Shown here: positions 1-10,779 of the stretch, piece by piece
Layout: every line of letters begins with the position of its first letter
Numbering within the stretch: the stretch's first letter is position 1
DNA from: Ophiodon elongatus
Lineage: Eukaryota > Chordata > Actinopteri > Perciformes > Hexagrammidae
DNA length: 64,000 nt
Assembly: GCA_016806645.1 (NCBI GenBank)
Contig: JACSYO010001620.1
Coordinates: forward strand, 112,175 to 176,174
Direction of reading: 5' to 3'
Position numbers and translations under genes: made by a program
Notes under the pieces: model-generated
What the model saw: the letters and a program-made list of their open reading frames with translations, nothing else
Databases searched by the model: none
What the model was told of the DNA's origin: nothing

Positions 1-876
1 TCTGTGGATTTTGTGCTCAAGAGAACTGAGATTATTTCCAGTGAGGTTTACTTTAGTTTTGATGAGTCCTTTTCTAAATGGATTGTATTCAACACAATAA
101 CCCCTTAATACAATACCAATACATATGTATACAAGGTCAATACTTCACCGTTTGGGGCTGAGACATTGATATTTGTCTTGGTTCAGTGGTGAGTTAGAAA
201 AGCTGGAAGAATTCAAACTATATTTGAACATCTTGATGCCAACTCTCCCTTTTGATTTCAGCTCTGGATCAATAACATGTTTAGATGTTGGATGAATTAA
301 GAATGGTGACAACACTACAAACTGCTATTCCCACTGAACCCACTCACAGGAACTCTGATGAGCGCGAGCATTTTCAATCCAACACCACTGAAGAAGGTAT
401 TTCTTTGAAACAACTACAGATTGAGAAGAACTGAGAGAAACTTTCATAAAAAATCAGTGGATCTGAAAAAATAAACAAGTTTCCTTCTCAAAGGACTGAT
501 TGTTCCAGAGAAAGATCCAGAACCTTTAAAGAAACCCGTTAAAGACGTCCTAGTTTCTTCAGGTGTGTCTCACAGGGTTCATGTGATACATGTGATCACC
601 TGATCACCAGGGATGAGATTCTCCTGTAGGACGTCTTGTTATAAAGCCTGATAGATACTTTATCATGTGTTATGAATGTGCCTATAAAGCACTATAGACA
701 TGACCTTTGTATAAAATGTGACTTATATCCATGATTTATTAAATATTATTCTGGTTGACTGACACATTTATTGATGGCTGATGTGAAATTAGGAAACTCA
801 AAACTGTTAATTATCATTTACTACTAAAATTTCTAACTGCAGAAATGATGATTTATTATTATAAAGTGAGGCACAG
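1..876. other. Left flank, no gene recognised
   Basis: AT-rich sequence with no open frame of note, no RNA-like fold and no repeat that I recognise. It is the flank into which the L1 at 886-10084 inserted. Confidence 0.5.
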
Positions 877-885
877 AAGCATTTT
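877..885. repeat. Left copy of L1 target-site duplication
   Basis: AAGCATTTT here is repeated at 10085-10093, on the other side of the L1. It is followed directly by a T-rich run (887-897), which is the poly(A) tail of the minus-strand L1 read on the plus strand. One mismatch outside the core would extend the match to 12 bp. Confidence 0.7.
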
Positions 886-3800
886 ATTTTCTTTTTTAAG
901 TCACTTTTTATTTAGTTTTCAACAGCATAACATGAATTTTTAGTCACTTTCTTTGTCAATTTTTCAGTTGTACGTAGTCTTGGTATACATGGTATTCAGG
1001 TACAGTGTACAACACACAGAAAGAACAACAAACATCAAATGGTGCTCACTCAAGACAAAAGAGAGAAAAAAGGGGAAATAAGGATAATAATAATGAATAG
1101 ATTACATACATAAATAATTAAATAAATTAAAAGAATTTTTTTAAATAGGGTGAAGAACTAATAATTGTCCACTCCTGAGTGTAGTATTGTAGGTGCTATA
1201 TTTGCTTTTCAGAGAGGATTGTGTATAATGTGTGTGTGTATAGAGATAATTAAGAGTTAGTAGTTCAACCAGAGGGCCAAGCAACATAAAGTAATAACCA
1301 TCATTGTAATAATAATGTTGGGACAGGACCCCATCGTTTAGTAAAGATAGATTTCTGGATCCTTAATGAATATGTGATTCGCTCCATTTGGTAGATGTCC
1401 CATACTTTTTGGATCCATATGTCGTATGTCGGGGGATCCGGTTTTAACCATCTGATGGTTATACCCTTCAGTGCTGCTGTGAGTAGAATGCTTAGAAGAT
1501 ATTTTTTGGCCCTTCCATCCAGGCCTTCAGGTATAGCTCCCAGTAGTGCTACTGTGGGGTCTTGTTGGATGTCCTGTTGGAATATTTCTTTGAGGGCATC
1601 AAAGACTTCTCTCCAGTATTCATTTAACTTAAGGCATAGCCAGAATATATGTGTTCGATTGGCAGCGCTTCCGCAGTTCCGCTAACACAAGTTGGAATGT
1701 GTTGGGCCCATCTTGGCTACTATTTCTGGTGTTCTGAAGAATCTGGTGATTATTTTCCATTTAAATTCCCTCCAGGTGTTTGAGTTTGTAACTAGGTGTG
1801 CCTCTGTGCACATTTCCTCCCAGGTATTCTGTGGTATGATTTTGTTCATTTCTGCTTCCCATCTCTGCTTTATCTGTTGGGAATTATATAGATTCATAGA
1901 TAGAAATATGTTATATTGTTTACTTATTGTTTTCTTATCTTCGTTCCCCTTCTGTATTTCTATTCAAAACCTTTCTATATGCGTACGTTTCACAAGCTTT
2001 CTCCACTCTTTGTGTGTTGTTAGAAAAGTTCTCAATTGTAGGTATCTGAAGAAATCTGTTTTGGGGAGATCAAAATCCCTTTTCAGCTGCTCGAATGTCT
2101 TCAGGTTGTCCTCATTAAATAGCTGATGCAGGTGAGCCAGTCCCCTATCAGACCACTTTCTAAAGCCTGTCTAGATTGTTAGGTATGAAGGTCTTCATAG
2201 ATCCAATGCTTGTTAATAATGAAATTAACTTCGGAAGCCCAAAAGCTGTCTGTATTTTGTTCCAGATTTTAAGAGTGATCTTAGTCCACTCTGCCAGTTC
2301 TTTTATGGGCGCATCTAAAAAAGGCAAGATTTGTAAGGGCTGTGGGCATTCGTTTTTCTCAATACTAAGCCAGCGAGTGTATGTGCTATTCTGAATCCAC
2401 ACTATCAAAGGTTTCATTTGTGCAGCCCAGAAGTAATATTTTAAGTTTGGGAGTTTAAGGCCTCCATTTAGCTTAGATAGCTGTAAGGTTTTAAGTCTAA
2501 TTCTAGGATGCTTCTTTTGCCACATAAATTTGGAAGTTATTTTATCCAGGTTATCAAAACTAGATTTTGGAATTTCTATAGGTAGCATCTGAAATATGTA
2601 GAGAAGTCTGGGCAGAACATTCATATGAATACTTTCAACACGACCGAGCAGGGATAAAGGGAGCGTAGACCATCGTTCCAGGTCACCATCAATGCACCGA
2701 ATTATTTTACTATAATTGGCCTCATTTTATTTTATTATCATCTCGGATGAGCTGGGCCACGGGTTCGATACTAATTGCGAACAGCGGGGGTGATAGAGAG
2801 CAGCCTTGTCTGCAGCCACGTTCCAATGTGAATCTCTGTGATTTATATCTGTTAACTTTAACAGCTGCTTGCAGTGATGAATATAATGTTTGTATCCAAT
2901 TAAGAAAGTTGGGGCCAAATTTGAACCGTTTTAGTGTTTGGAATAAATATTGCTATGATACCCGGTCAAATGCTTTTTGAGCATCTAGGGACATAATCAT
3001 TGCTTCCGATTTCTCTTCTTTTTGATGGGATATTATGTTTAATAAGCGTTGTAAGTTATCGCCGTAGTATCTTCCGGTGATGAATCCCGTCTGATCAGGA
3101 TGGATGATTTCAGTGATTATATGATTAACTCTTCTTGTTAAGATTGCTGTTAGAATGCGCAGGTCCCCATTCAGCAGTGATATCGGTCTATAGGATTGGC
3201 ACTCTGTGGGGTCTTTACCTTCTTTAGGAATTACCACTATAGTTGCTTCAGTCCAAGACGGTGCCATGGTTTTAGATTCTAATGCATGGTGGTATGCTTT
3301 TACCAACAGTGGTGCTAACATATCCTTGAAGGTTTTATAAAATTTATTAATATATCCATCCGGTCCTGGGTTTCGATATCACCTGCTTGATCTCCCATTC
3401 CTCAATAAGCTTATCTAATTCCTTGGCTGCTGTTTCTGTCAGTTCAGTTAATTTTAGAGGATTTAGGAACTCTGTAAATTTTGCATCATCAGAGCAGGTA
3501 TCCGTATTTTTATATAAAGATTTGTAAAACTCTGCAAAGGATTCTGCTATTTTATCTGGTTTTGTAACAAGAGTTTCTTTTGATTTTATTTTCTGTACTG
3601 TATTAGATGATTGCTGTTTTCTTAATCCAAATGCTAACAATCTACTTGCCTTGTTACCATGTTCATAGTACCTTTGGTTCGCGAATCTTAAACTACCCTC
3701 AATTTGATCTGAGAGTAGGCTGTTGAGTTCTCTTCAGGTTGCCTTTAGGTCATTTAGGAGATTGGCCGATGCCGATTGTTTATGTTTATGTTCTAAGTCT

Positions 3801-4154
3801 TTTATTTTATCTTCCAATTCTCTCTGTTTAGCCTCTTTTCCTCTTCTCCTAGCAGAAGTAATTGAAATAATACGGCCTCTAATGTTTGCTTTGGCACAAT
3901 CCCACAGTATAAGAGGTGTCATTTCGGCCGATATATTGATATCTAAGTATTCCTTGAGTTCTGCTGTAATAAAGGAGGTAAATTCTTTATCATTAAGGAG
4001 AGATGCATTAAGTCTCCATTGTTTAGATGTTGGTCTTTGGCCTATGTCCCATTTTAATGCCACAGGTGCGTGGTCGGATATAGTTATAGGTAGAATCTCA
4101 ATGTCCACTATCCTGTGTAGCTCTGCTTTAATGGTGAAGAAATAATCAATCCTT

Positions 4155-4685
4155 AAGTCCTGCCTCCTGGTTCCTGGTTCCTGCCGTGACCCTACTGACG
4201 CACATTCTTCTCTATTTTCCTTCTGTATAAATTCATGCACATTACTAACTCTTATCCATCCCCGAAGTCTTTGTGCCTTCTCGCCTCGCAGGTTTCTATG
4301 GATCGTGGTTAAATCTGGACCCTGGTTCTGCGTCCTGCTGTGGTCCTGCCCGACACCTACTGCTATTATTACATGAATCATTTCTGTCATGTGAATTGAA
4401 CGTGTTGTAACTCTGTTATGCTGTTCATTCTGTACACATGACATCTATTTTTGTACTCTGTCCATCCTGGGAGAGGATCCTCCTCTGTTGCTCTCCTGAA
4501 GGTTTCTTCTATTTTTCTCCCTGTTGAAAGGTTTTTTTTGGGGGGGAGTTTTTCCTGAACCGATGAGAGTTTCTGGGACAGAGGATGTCGTATGTGTACA
4601 GATTGTAAAGCCCTCTGAGGCAAATTTGTAATTTGTGATTTTGGGCTATACAAAAATAAATTGAATTGAATTGAATTGAATTGAG
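4155..4685 (+). mobile_element. 3' UTR fragment of an L2-type LINE inserted in L1
   Basis: This stretch matches the 3' UTRs of the larger LINEs at 17404-18315 and 32728-33490 over its whole length, including the Gly/Pro-poor spacer and the ending in (ATTGA)n pentamers (4657-4684). It is in plus orientation and 5' truncated, with no RT sequence. Translating across it shows the L1 protein jumping cleanly from TSYS to RIDYFF, so it is an insertion with at most a few bases of duplicated target. The open frames in it are not genes, because the same frames recur in the other two 3' UTR copies. Confidence 0.8.
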
Positions 4686-5122
4686 TAGGATGTATGTCTG
4701 TTTGAATAGAAGGTGAAATCTCTGCTTCTCGGAAACTTGCTTCTCCATATATCTACAAGGCCTGTTTCCAGGGATTGGTATTTGAGCATTCTACTCATTC
4801 TAGAGAGTGGAGCATTAGAGGCAGGTTGTCGGTTCATCAATTGTGACATTATGCAATTCAGGTCCCCTCCCAGGAGTAGCAGCCCTGTACTATATTGTAG
4901 GATCTTATTGAACAATGTCCTGATAAAGCAAGGCTCGTCTTCATTAGGTGCATATACATTTATGAGGGACACTTCTGTGCCATCAATTAATCCATTAACC
5001 AAGATATATCTCCCCTCTGTGTCTTTATGTACTAGTGTTTGTGTGAAATTAATTTGTCTGTGTATGAGTATGGATACTCCCCTTTTTCTACCTGATCAGT
5101 GTGAAGAGTAATATACTTTATC

Positions 5123-5134
5123 TGCCCACGACCT
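5123..5134. repeat. Left copy of Rex3 target-site duplication
   Basis: TGCCCACGACCT is repeated exactly at 8038-8049. The bases just outside differ on both sides, so the duplication is 12 bp. Confidence 0.85.
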
Positions 5135-8037
5135 CCTCCGTGAATCGCCACCTTAACGTGGTGGAGGAGTTTGAGTGGCTTAGTGATCCTGGGAGCTATG
5201 TTGTCCGGGGCATCAGCCCCTGGTAGGGTCTCCCAAGACAAACAGGTCGCAGGGGAGAGCCCAGACTAAGAGCGGTTCAAAAAACCCTGATGAACAGCAG
5301 CCCACGGACTACAGCCACCTCGCCCGGACCAGGGAAACCGGGGCACCCTCCCGGAGCCAGACCCGGGAGGGGAGCTCGTAGGCGAGCGTCTGGTGGCCGG
5401 GCCTTCGCCCATTGGGCCTGGTCGGGCTCAGCCCGAAGAAACAATATGGAGCAGCCATCCTGTGGACCCACCACCCGCAGGGATAAGCATCGGGGTCGGG
5501 TGCTATGTAGACTGGGCGGCGGGCCGGGCAGGGGGCCTGGGCGAGCCAGCTAGCTAGATATAGTTGGCCTCACCTCCATGCACAGCACTGGCTCTGCAAC
5601 CAAGCTCCTGGAGAAAGGTTGGACTTTGTCCTTTTCTGGAGTTGCCCAGGGTGAGAGGCACCGGGCGGGAGTGGGGATACTCACGAGCCCCCGGCTGAGC
5701 GCCGCCATGTTGGAGTTCTCCCCGAGGAACGAGAGGGTCGCCTCCCTGCGTCTGCGGGCTGCGGGGAGTAAGAATCTGACTGTTGTTTGTGCCTATGCAC
5801 TGAACAGCAGTTCGGAGTATCCGGCCTTCTTGGAGTCGGTGGGAGGGGTCCTGGAAAGGGCGCCTCCTGCTGACTCCATAGTTCTCCTGGGAGACTTCAA
5901 CGCTCACGTGGGCAACGACAGAGAAACCTGGCGGGGGGTGTACCTGGTACCAGAACACCTTATTGGGAGGAACGGCTTGCCCGATCTGAACCCAAGTGGT
6001 GTCTCGCTGTTGGACTTCTGTGCTAGCCACGGTTTGTCCATAACGAACACCATGTTCGAACATAGGGTGGCTCATAAGTGTACCTGGTACCAGAACACCT
6101 TAGGCCATAGATCAATGATCGACTTTGTAATTGTTTCATCTGATCTGTGGCCGTATGTCTTGGACACTCGGGTGAAGAGAGGAGCAGAGCTGTCAACTGA
6201 TCACCACCTGGTGGTGAGTTGGATCAGATGGCAGGGGAATTGGCTGGAAAGACCCGGCAAGCCCAAATATGTAGTGAGGGTGAACTGGGAACATCTGGCG
6301 GAGGATCCTGTCCGGGAGGTCTTCAACTCCCACCTCCGGAAGAACTTCTCACACATCCCAAGGGAGGCTGGTGACATGGAATCCGAGTGGACCATGTTCA
6401 AAGCCTCTATTGTGGACGCGGCCTAGGAGCTGTGGTCGGAAGGTCACCGGTGCCTGTCGTGGCGGTAACCCGAGAACCCGGTGGTGGACACCGGGGGTGA
6501 GGGAAGCCGTCAAACTGAAGAAGGAGGCCTTTCGGGCCTGGTTGGCTCAAGAGTCTCCTGAAGCAGCTGAGAGGTACCGGCAGGCCAGAAGGGCTGCAGC
6601 TGCGGAGGTCACGGACGCTAAAACTTGGGCATGGGAGGAGTTCGGGGAGGCCATGGAGAAGGACTTTCGGTTGGCCTCAAGGAAGTTCTGGCAGGGAAAG
6701 CAGGGCTTACCCCAGGCTGTGCTCAGCACGGGGGGGTAACTGCTGACCCGGACGGGGGACATCGTCGGGTGGTGGAAAGAGCACTTTGAGGAACTCCTAA
6801 ACCCGGCCAACATGTCCTCTAGAGAGGATGCAGCACCTGAAGACTCGGGGGGGGGGGTCGCATCCATATCCTTGGCAGAGGCCACTAAGGTCGTCAAAAA
6901 GCTCCTTGGTGGCAAGGCGCCGGAGGTGGATGAGATCCGCCCTGAGATGCTGAAGGCGCTGGACGTTGTTGGGCTGTCTTGGCTGACACGCCTTTTCAAT
7001 GTCGCATGGGGGTCGGGAACAGTGCCCATGGACTGGCAGACCGGGGTGGTGGTTCCCATTTTCAAAAAGGGGGACCGGAGAGTGTGCTCGAATTATCAGG
7101 GTATCACACTACTCAGCCTCCCGGGGAAAGTGTATGCCAGGGTGCTGGAAAGGAGGCTCCGACCGATTGTCGAACCTCGGATTCAAGAGGAGCAGTGCGG
7201 ATTCCGTCCCGGTCATGGAACAGTGGACCAGCTCTTTACCCTTGCAAGACTACTGGAGGGGTTCTGGGAGTTTGCCCAACCAGTCTACATGTGTTTTGTG
7301 GACTTGGAGAAGGCCTTCGACCGGGTCCCTCGGGGGTTTTTGTGGGGGGTGCTGCGGGAGTATGGGGTGCCGGACCTGTTACAACGGGCCATCTTGTCTC
7401 TGTACGACTGCAGTAGGAGCTGTGTTCGTATTCTTGACAATAAGTCAGACACGTTCTCGGTGGGTGTTGGCCTCCACCAGGGCTGCCCTTTATTATCACC
7501 GGTCCTGTTCGTGACTTTCATGGACAGGATATCTAGGCGCAGCCGGGGGGAGGAGAATGTCGGGTTCGGGGGTCTTGGGATCGCCTCTCTGCTGTTCGCA
7601 GATGAATTGTTCCTGTTGGCCTCTTCGGACCATGACCTCCAGCATTCACTGGGGCGATTTGCAGCCGAGTGTGAAGCGGCGGGGATGAGAGTAAGCACCT
7701 CCAAATCTGAGGTCATGGTGCTCTGCCGGAAACCGGTGGATTGCTCCCTCCGGGTGGGGATGCAGTGCCTACCGCAAGCGAAGGAGTTCAAGTATCTCGG
7801 GGTCTTGTTCACGAGTGAGGGCAAGATGGAAGATTTTCCAGGCACGCCCAACTGATAGGAGGCCCCGGGGAAGACCCAGGACACGCTGGAGGGATTATAT
7901 CTCCCAGCTGGCCTGGGAAAGCCTCGGGATCCCCCAGAACGAGCTGGAACGAGAGGGAAGCCTGGGTCGGCCTGCTAGGCCTGCTGCCACCGCGACCCGA
8001 CCCTGGATAAGCGGATGAAAATGGATGGATGGATGGA
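5135..8037 (+). mobile_element. Rex3 (RTE-clade LINE), internally deleted, nested in L1
   Basis: It starts with the GC-rich leader that carries a hairpin (CCACC TTAACG TGGTGG at 5149-5165). It then carries an APE endonuclease and an RT, and ends in (GGAT)n at 8022-8037, the short 3' tail typical of Rex3. The sequence TGGCAGACCGGGGTGGTGGT at 7034-7053 is, from memory, the published teleost Rex3 primer site, and its partner site near 7479-7502 is also recognisable with a 3-base insertion. A 12-bp duplication flanks the element. The usual RT thumb and linker of about 150 residues between GKME (7825) and the conserved C-terminal RGRPRTRWRDY (7870) is missing, which accounts for the short length of 2.9 kb. 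Confidence 0.9.
5578..8019 (+). pseudogene. Rex3 ORF (endonuclease-RT), inactive
   Basis: Endonuclease: LLGDFNAHVGND near 5885-5920 and the catalytic TDHHLVV near 6200. Linker: RGGNPRTRWW near 6460-6490 in a shifted frame, with a stop at 6424. RT: KLLGGKAPEVDEIRPE near 6900, the fingers region VVPIFKKGDRR at 7050, FVDLEKAFDRVP at 7297-7332, and HQGCPL at 7477. The motif that should be FADD reads FADE (near 7597-7608), so the second catalytic Asp is Glu. A 3-base insertion adds a residue after HQGCPL. A copy of about 22 bp of downstream sequence is inserted at 5939-5961. The C-terminal RGRPRTRWRDYISQLAWE follows an internal deletion. At least two frameshifts and these changes make it a pseudogene. 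Confidence 0.88.
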
Positions 8038-8049
8038 TGCCCACGACCT
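8038..8049. repeat. Right copy of Rex3 target-site duplication
   Basis: Exact repeat of 5123-5134. The L1 ORF2 reading frame resumes beyond it. Confidence 0.85.
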
Positions 8050-8199
8050 TCTCAACTTTTCATGTTCCGCGTCAGATAAATGGGTTTCCTGGAGGAATGC
8101 AATGTGACAGTTGGCTTGTTTCATCTGATGTATGTATGATCTCTTAACAGGGCTATGGAGACCTTTGACATTATAACTTATCACTTTTAGCGGGTCCAT

Positions 8200-9009
8200 T
8201 ATGTAAAGTATGCAATTTTCATATTTTGGGAGTTTGTGTAGAGAGATGGGAAGCGGAAGCAAACAGCCAGCACATGGGCCATGAATCTCGTTATGTGGAG
8301 TGTGGGGAGTTGGACTAGATAATGAAACCAATAGGGGTGGGGTACAAAAGGGTATTTAAGAAAAATGGATGATGACCTTGTTGTTCTTATAACCAACATA
8401 GGATCCCCGGGGAACAGTGGGATCAGAACAAGGGGAACACAACAGTTGAGACTGCTGTTAACTAACATTAACAACAGTCCGGTGGGACATAGTCCCTAGC
8501 CGCTAAGGGCAAGCAGCAGGGGTGCACAGTTGAGATTGATTTGACTATGCTATGGGTGTGCTAAGATAAGGCATAGAGAAAGAAAGAAGAAAAAAAAAAG
8601 TCGACACAGAAAAGGGCAGTGTCCAGTAATGGCCATTCAGGCCCCTGCTGTTCCTGGCATACATCTGTAGAGTCAAACAGCTCCTCGTGGTAAAATAGTG
8701 TTTGAGTTGCACACAGAGCTAAAGGCGTATCAGTAGTCTCCTCTTAGGGTAGCTGCCAGTGAGCAAGTATAGTGGAATGATACAAACAATATGCATAGAA
8801 ATAACAGGCACATTATAGGCTATGAGGGTTTGTTTCCCTGTAATGGAGATGGGTATATTAAAAATATTAGCAATGGACACATTTTTCTCAGGTGTGATTC
8901 GAGTAATATTTAATAAATAAAAGTAGAAAATAATGATGTGCCAGTATGTGAAATTGCAAAACTCACTGGTCAGGCCTTACTGTGAATAATAGTACTGGTA
9001 GGGATGCAT
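8200..9009 (-). other. L1 inter-ORF spacer
   Basis: About 800 bp between the stop of L1 ORF1 (9010) and the start of ORF2 (8199). It has no sustained coding frame and a purine-rich patch at 8575-8600. I see no separate element inside it. Confidence 0.6.
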
Positions 9010-9910
9010 TTAGTCAGCAGCCTCAGTAGATAGGATAACCTTCTTCTGGACATACTCCATGGCTTTGCTGGGATCCAGAAACTCCTCGTCTTCGTTGTTG
9101 TGCGAAATCCGGAGTCTGGCTGGGTCCAGTAGACTGTAGCGGACTCCTTTCCTTCCTCGTAGGGTCTTCCGTATGTCCGTGAACGCGGCTCTGGCTTTGG
9201 CAACGCTGGGTGTGTAGTCTGGGAAGATAGCAATCCGGTTCCCGTTGTAGACCAGCGGCGCTCTATCTCGGGCTCTCCTCAGGATCTCTACGGCATCTCC
9301 GTCATTGTGTACTTTAGCGATGATCACTCGTGGTTTCTCCCGGTCTCCCTGTTTCCTGGTGGCGAATGTGTGGTGCGATCGGTCGATCTTTATGTCCCGG
9401 TCCAGCTGCAGGACTTCTTTAATAACTTTGGCAACTGTTTTAGGGGAGCTGGTGTCCAATTGTTCTTGAATGCCGGCTATTCGGATATTACACCATCTCA
9501 TTCTCCCCTCCATATCCTCACATCGGTCTGTTAAAGTTGTCACCTGTCTTTGAAGGCTGGTTATCGTAGCTTCTTGTGCGGCCACCTCGTTGGACCATGT
9601 TGATAAGCCGCCCTTCCTGTCTTGTATGTCGGCTTTCATGTGGTCAACTTCTGTTTGGATAGCGGTCATGTTTTTAGCAATGTCGGACCGCACCGCATCG
9701 GACTTGAGGGCATTGAAATCCTCTGCTAGCGCACTTTTGAGTTCCTTTCTTATAATTGTAGAAATCTCTCCCTTTAGGGAAGTTAAGATGTCCGCTTTAA
9801 TCCGTTCAGTGGTCATACCTGGGCTTTCACTGTGGGTGGGAGAGGGTTGGTCCGGGTCACCTGGTGCGATCTGCCTCGTGGTTCTTTTATTTTTTAAGCT
9901 TTTCCGCCAT
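9010..9910 (-). pseudogene. L1 ORF1 (RNA-binding coiled-coil protein), one frameshift near the start
   Basis: L1 ORF1 proteins form trimers and bind the element RNA. The order expected of the family is present: a basic N-terminus (KNKRTTRQ), a heptad-type coiled coil (about 9780-9560: LKGEISTIIRKELKSALAED and following), an RRM (RWCNIRIAGI near 9490) and a C-terminal domain (IFPDYTPSVAKARAAF near 9230-9180, with RKGVRYSLLDPARLRI). The native Met is probably at 9910 (ATGGCGGAAAAGC), but an extra A in the A-run near 9886-9896 shifts the frame. The longest clean frame from an internal Met at 9816 gives 268 residues. Everything upstream of 9910 in the same frame is leader, not protein. Confidence 0.8.
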
Positions 9911-10084
9911 TCAAAAACGATGTAGCTTGCATAAATCAGCTTTTGGCCTCTTTGAGTTGTCCTCGTGAGCTTTGAGGCTGGTATTCCTGCATTAGTACCT
10001 GTTTTTTGGTATAAATATTGTCGGTTCTGCAGGAGCACTGAAATTAGCGTCTTACTCCATATATTGCTCGTTGCAGCCCCACAC

Positions 10085-10095
10085 AAGCATTTTTT
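10085..10095. repeat. Right copy of L1 target-site duplication
   Basis: AAGCATTTTTT followed by AA. The first nine bases match 877-885, and the TTTT/AA junction is the preferred L1 nick site. Confidence 0.7.
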
Positions 10096-10774
10096 AACCA
10101 ATAAATATTTGTTATGAAATAATTTTTCAGAAAGTAAAAAGTAGGTAAATATTTCTGCTGGCAAACTGAAATAAAAAATATCTCTAATATGAATGTGTGT
10201 GTTTCATGTGAACTCCTGTGACACACAGGACTGATCTGATGACGATGGACTTCATTGAGCAGCAGCTCAGAGGCTGACTCGAACAGGAGCACAGCCAGCT
10301 GACGGACGTCTCTCTGTAGGGAGCACGGCTGGAAGCGTGAGGCTCTGAAGTCTCAGGTGGAGCGTCTCTGCATCTTTCAGACTATCATTAGTCTGGCGGT
10401 GGTGGAACCGAGACAGGGAGGGGTGCTCTCAGTTTGGGGGAGGAGCAGCAGGAGACGTTGGTGCATGTGCAGGAGGTGGAGGAGGAAGGAGCATCTGTGG
10501 TACACAGCTCTGGGAGAAGGGATCGTCCTCATCGGCTCTGGATCGGCTCCTGGTAGATCTGGAAGTCTGTGAAGTCCAACAGCGTCTGGAGGAAACCACA
10601 AAGAAAACATGTTGTATTGAAATAACAGGCATCAACAAACCTCCATTAAAAACCAGATGAGATGAAGAAGCACGGCTGGACACTGAGACGCTACCAAATA
10701 TCTCACTGCTGAACATCAGCCTGATCAACTCCACCTTGAGTTGAGACTAGTGGGAGGAAGAGGAGCTCTCTGGT
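10096..10774. other. Unrecognised segment between L1 and Gypsy
   Basis: Roughly 10205-10740 is GC-richer than the flank and has short plus-strand stretches with coiled-coil-like composition (EQQL, QEHSQLTDV, LKSQVERL, GEEQQETLVHVQEVEEE), interrupted by stops. It could be a decayed exon or gene fragment, but I do not recognise the family and no splice sites bound it convincingly. Confidence 0.3.
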
Positions 10775-10779
10775 CCCCA

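Larger units (their letters stand above)
1310..8199 (-). pseudogene. L1 ORF2 (endonuclease and reverse transcriptase), broken by two insertions and a deletion
   Basis: ORF2 begins at the Met at 8199 (MDPLKVISYNVKGL), typical of the L1 APE-type endonuclease, with the QETHL motif soon after. At 8050 it is cut by Rex3 and resumes at 5122 (KVYYSSH). The endonuclease continues (NVYAPN at about 4950, LGGDLN at about 4860) to 4686, where an L2 fragment intervenes. It resumes at 4154 (RIDYFF, then ISDHAPV, the catalytic SDH motif). RT follows: PKEGKDP and YRPISLL near 3200, LDAQKAFDRV near 2965, and RGCRQGCSLSP near 2800. Between about 2720 and 2690 the protein jumps from DNKIK to the post-catalytic region, so the expected ADD block is gone. 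The C-terminal cysteine-rich region (CGSAANRTHIFW) lies near 1670. Several stops and frameshifts are present. Confidence 0.85.
886..10084 (-). mobile_element. L1-type LINE, near full length, carrying two nested insertions
   Basis: A minus-strand non-LTR retrotransposon with the L1 layout. From its 5' end near 10084 it has a short leader, ORF1 (9910-9010), a spacer of about 800 bp, ORF2 (start at 8199), a 3' UTR below about 1300, and an A-tail (T-run at 887-897). It is flanked by AAGCATTTT copies. The right copy ends in TTTTTT then AA, which fits the L1 endonuclease preference TTTT/AA for an insertion in this orientation. Removing the Rex3 (5135-8037) and the L2 fragment (4155-4685) leaves about 5.7 kb, so the copy is not 5' truncated. 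Both ORFs are broken, and the RT catalytic block is deleted near 2690-2720, so it is not autonomous. Confidence 0.85.

Noticed and set aside
5290..5553. Arg/Gly-rich frame in the Rex3 leader
   Set aside because: GC-rich 5' UTR of Rex3, open by composition.
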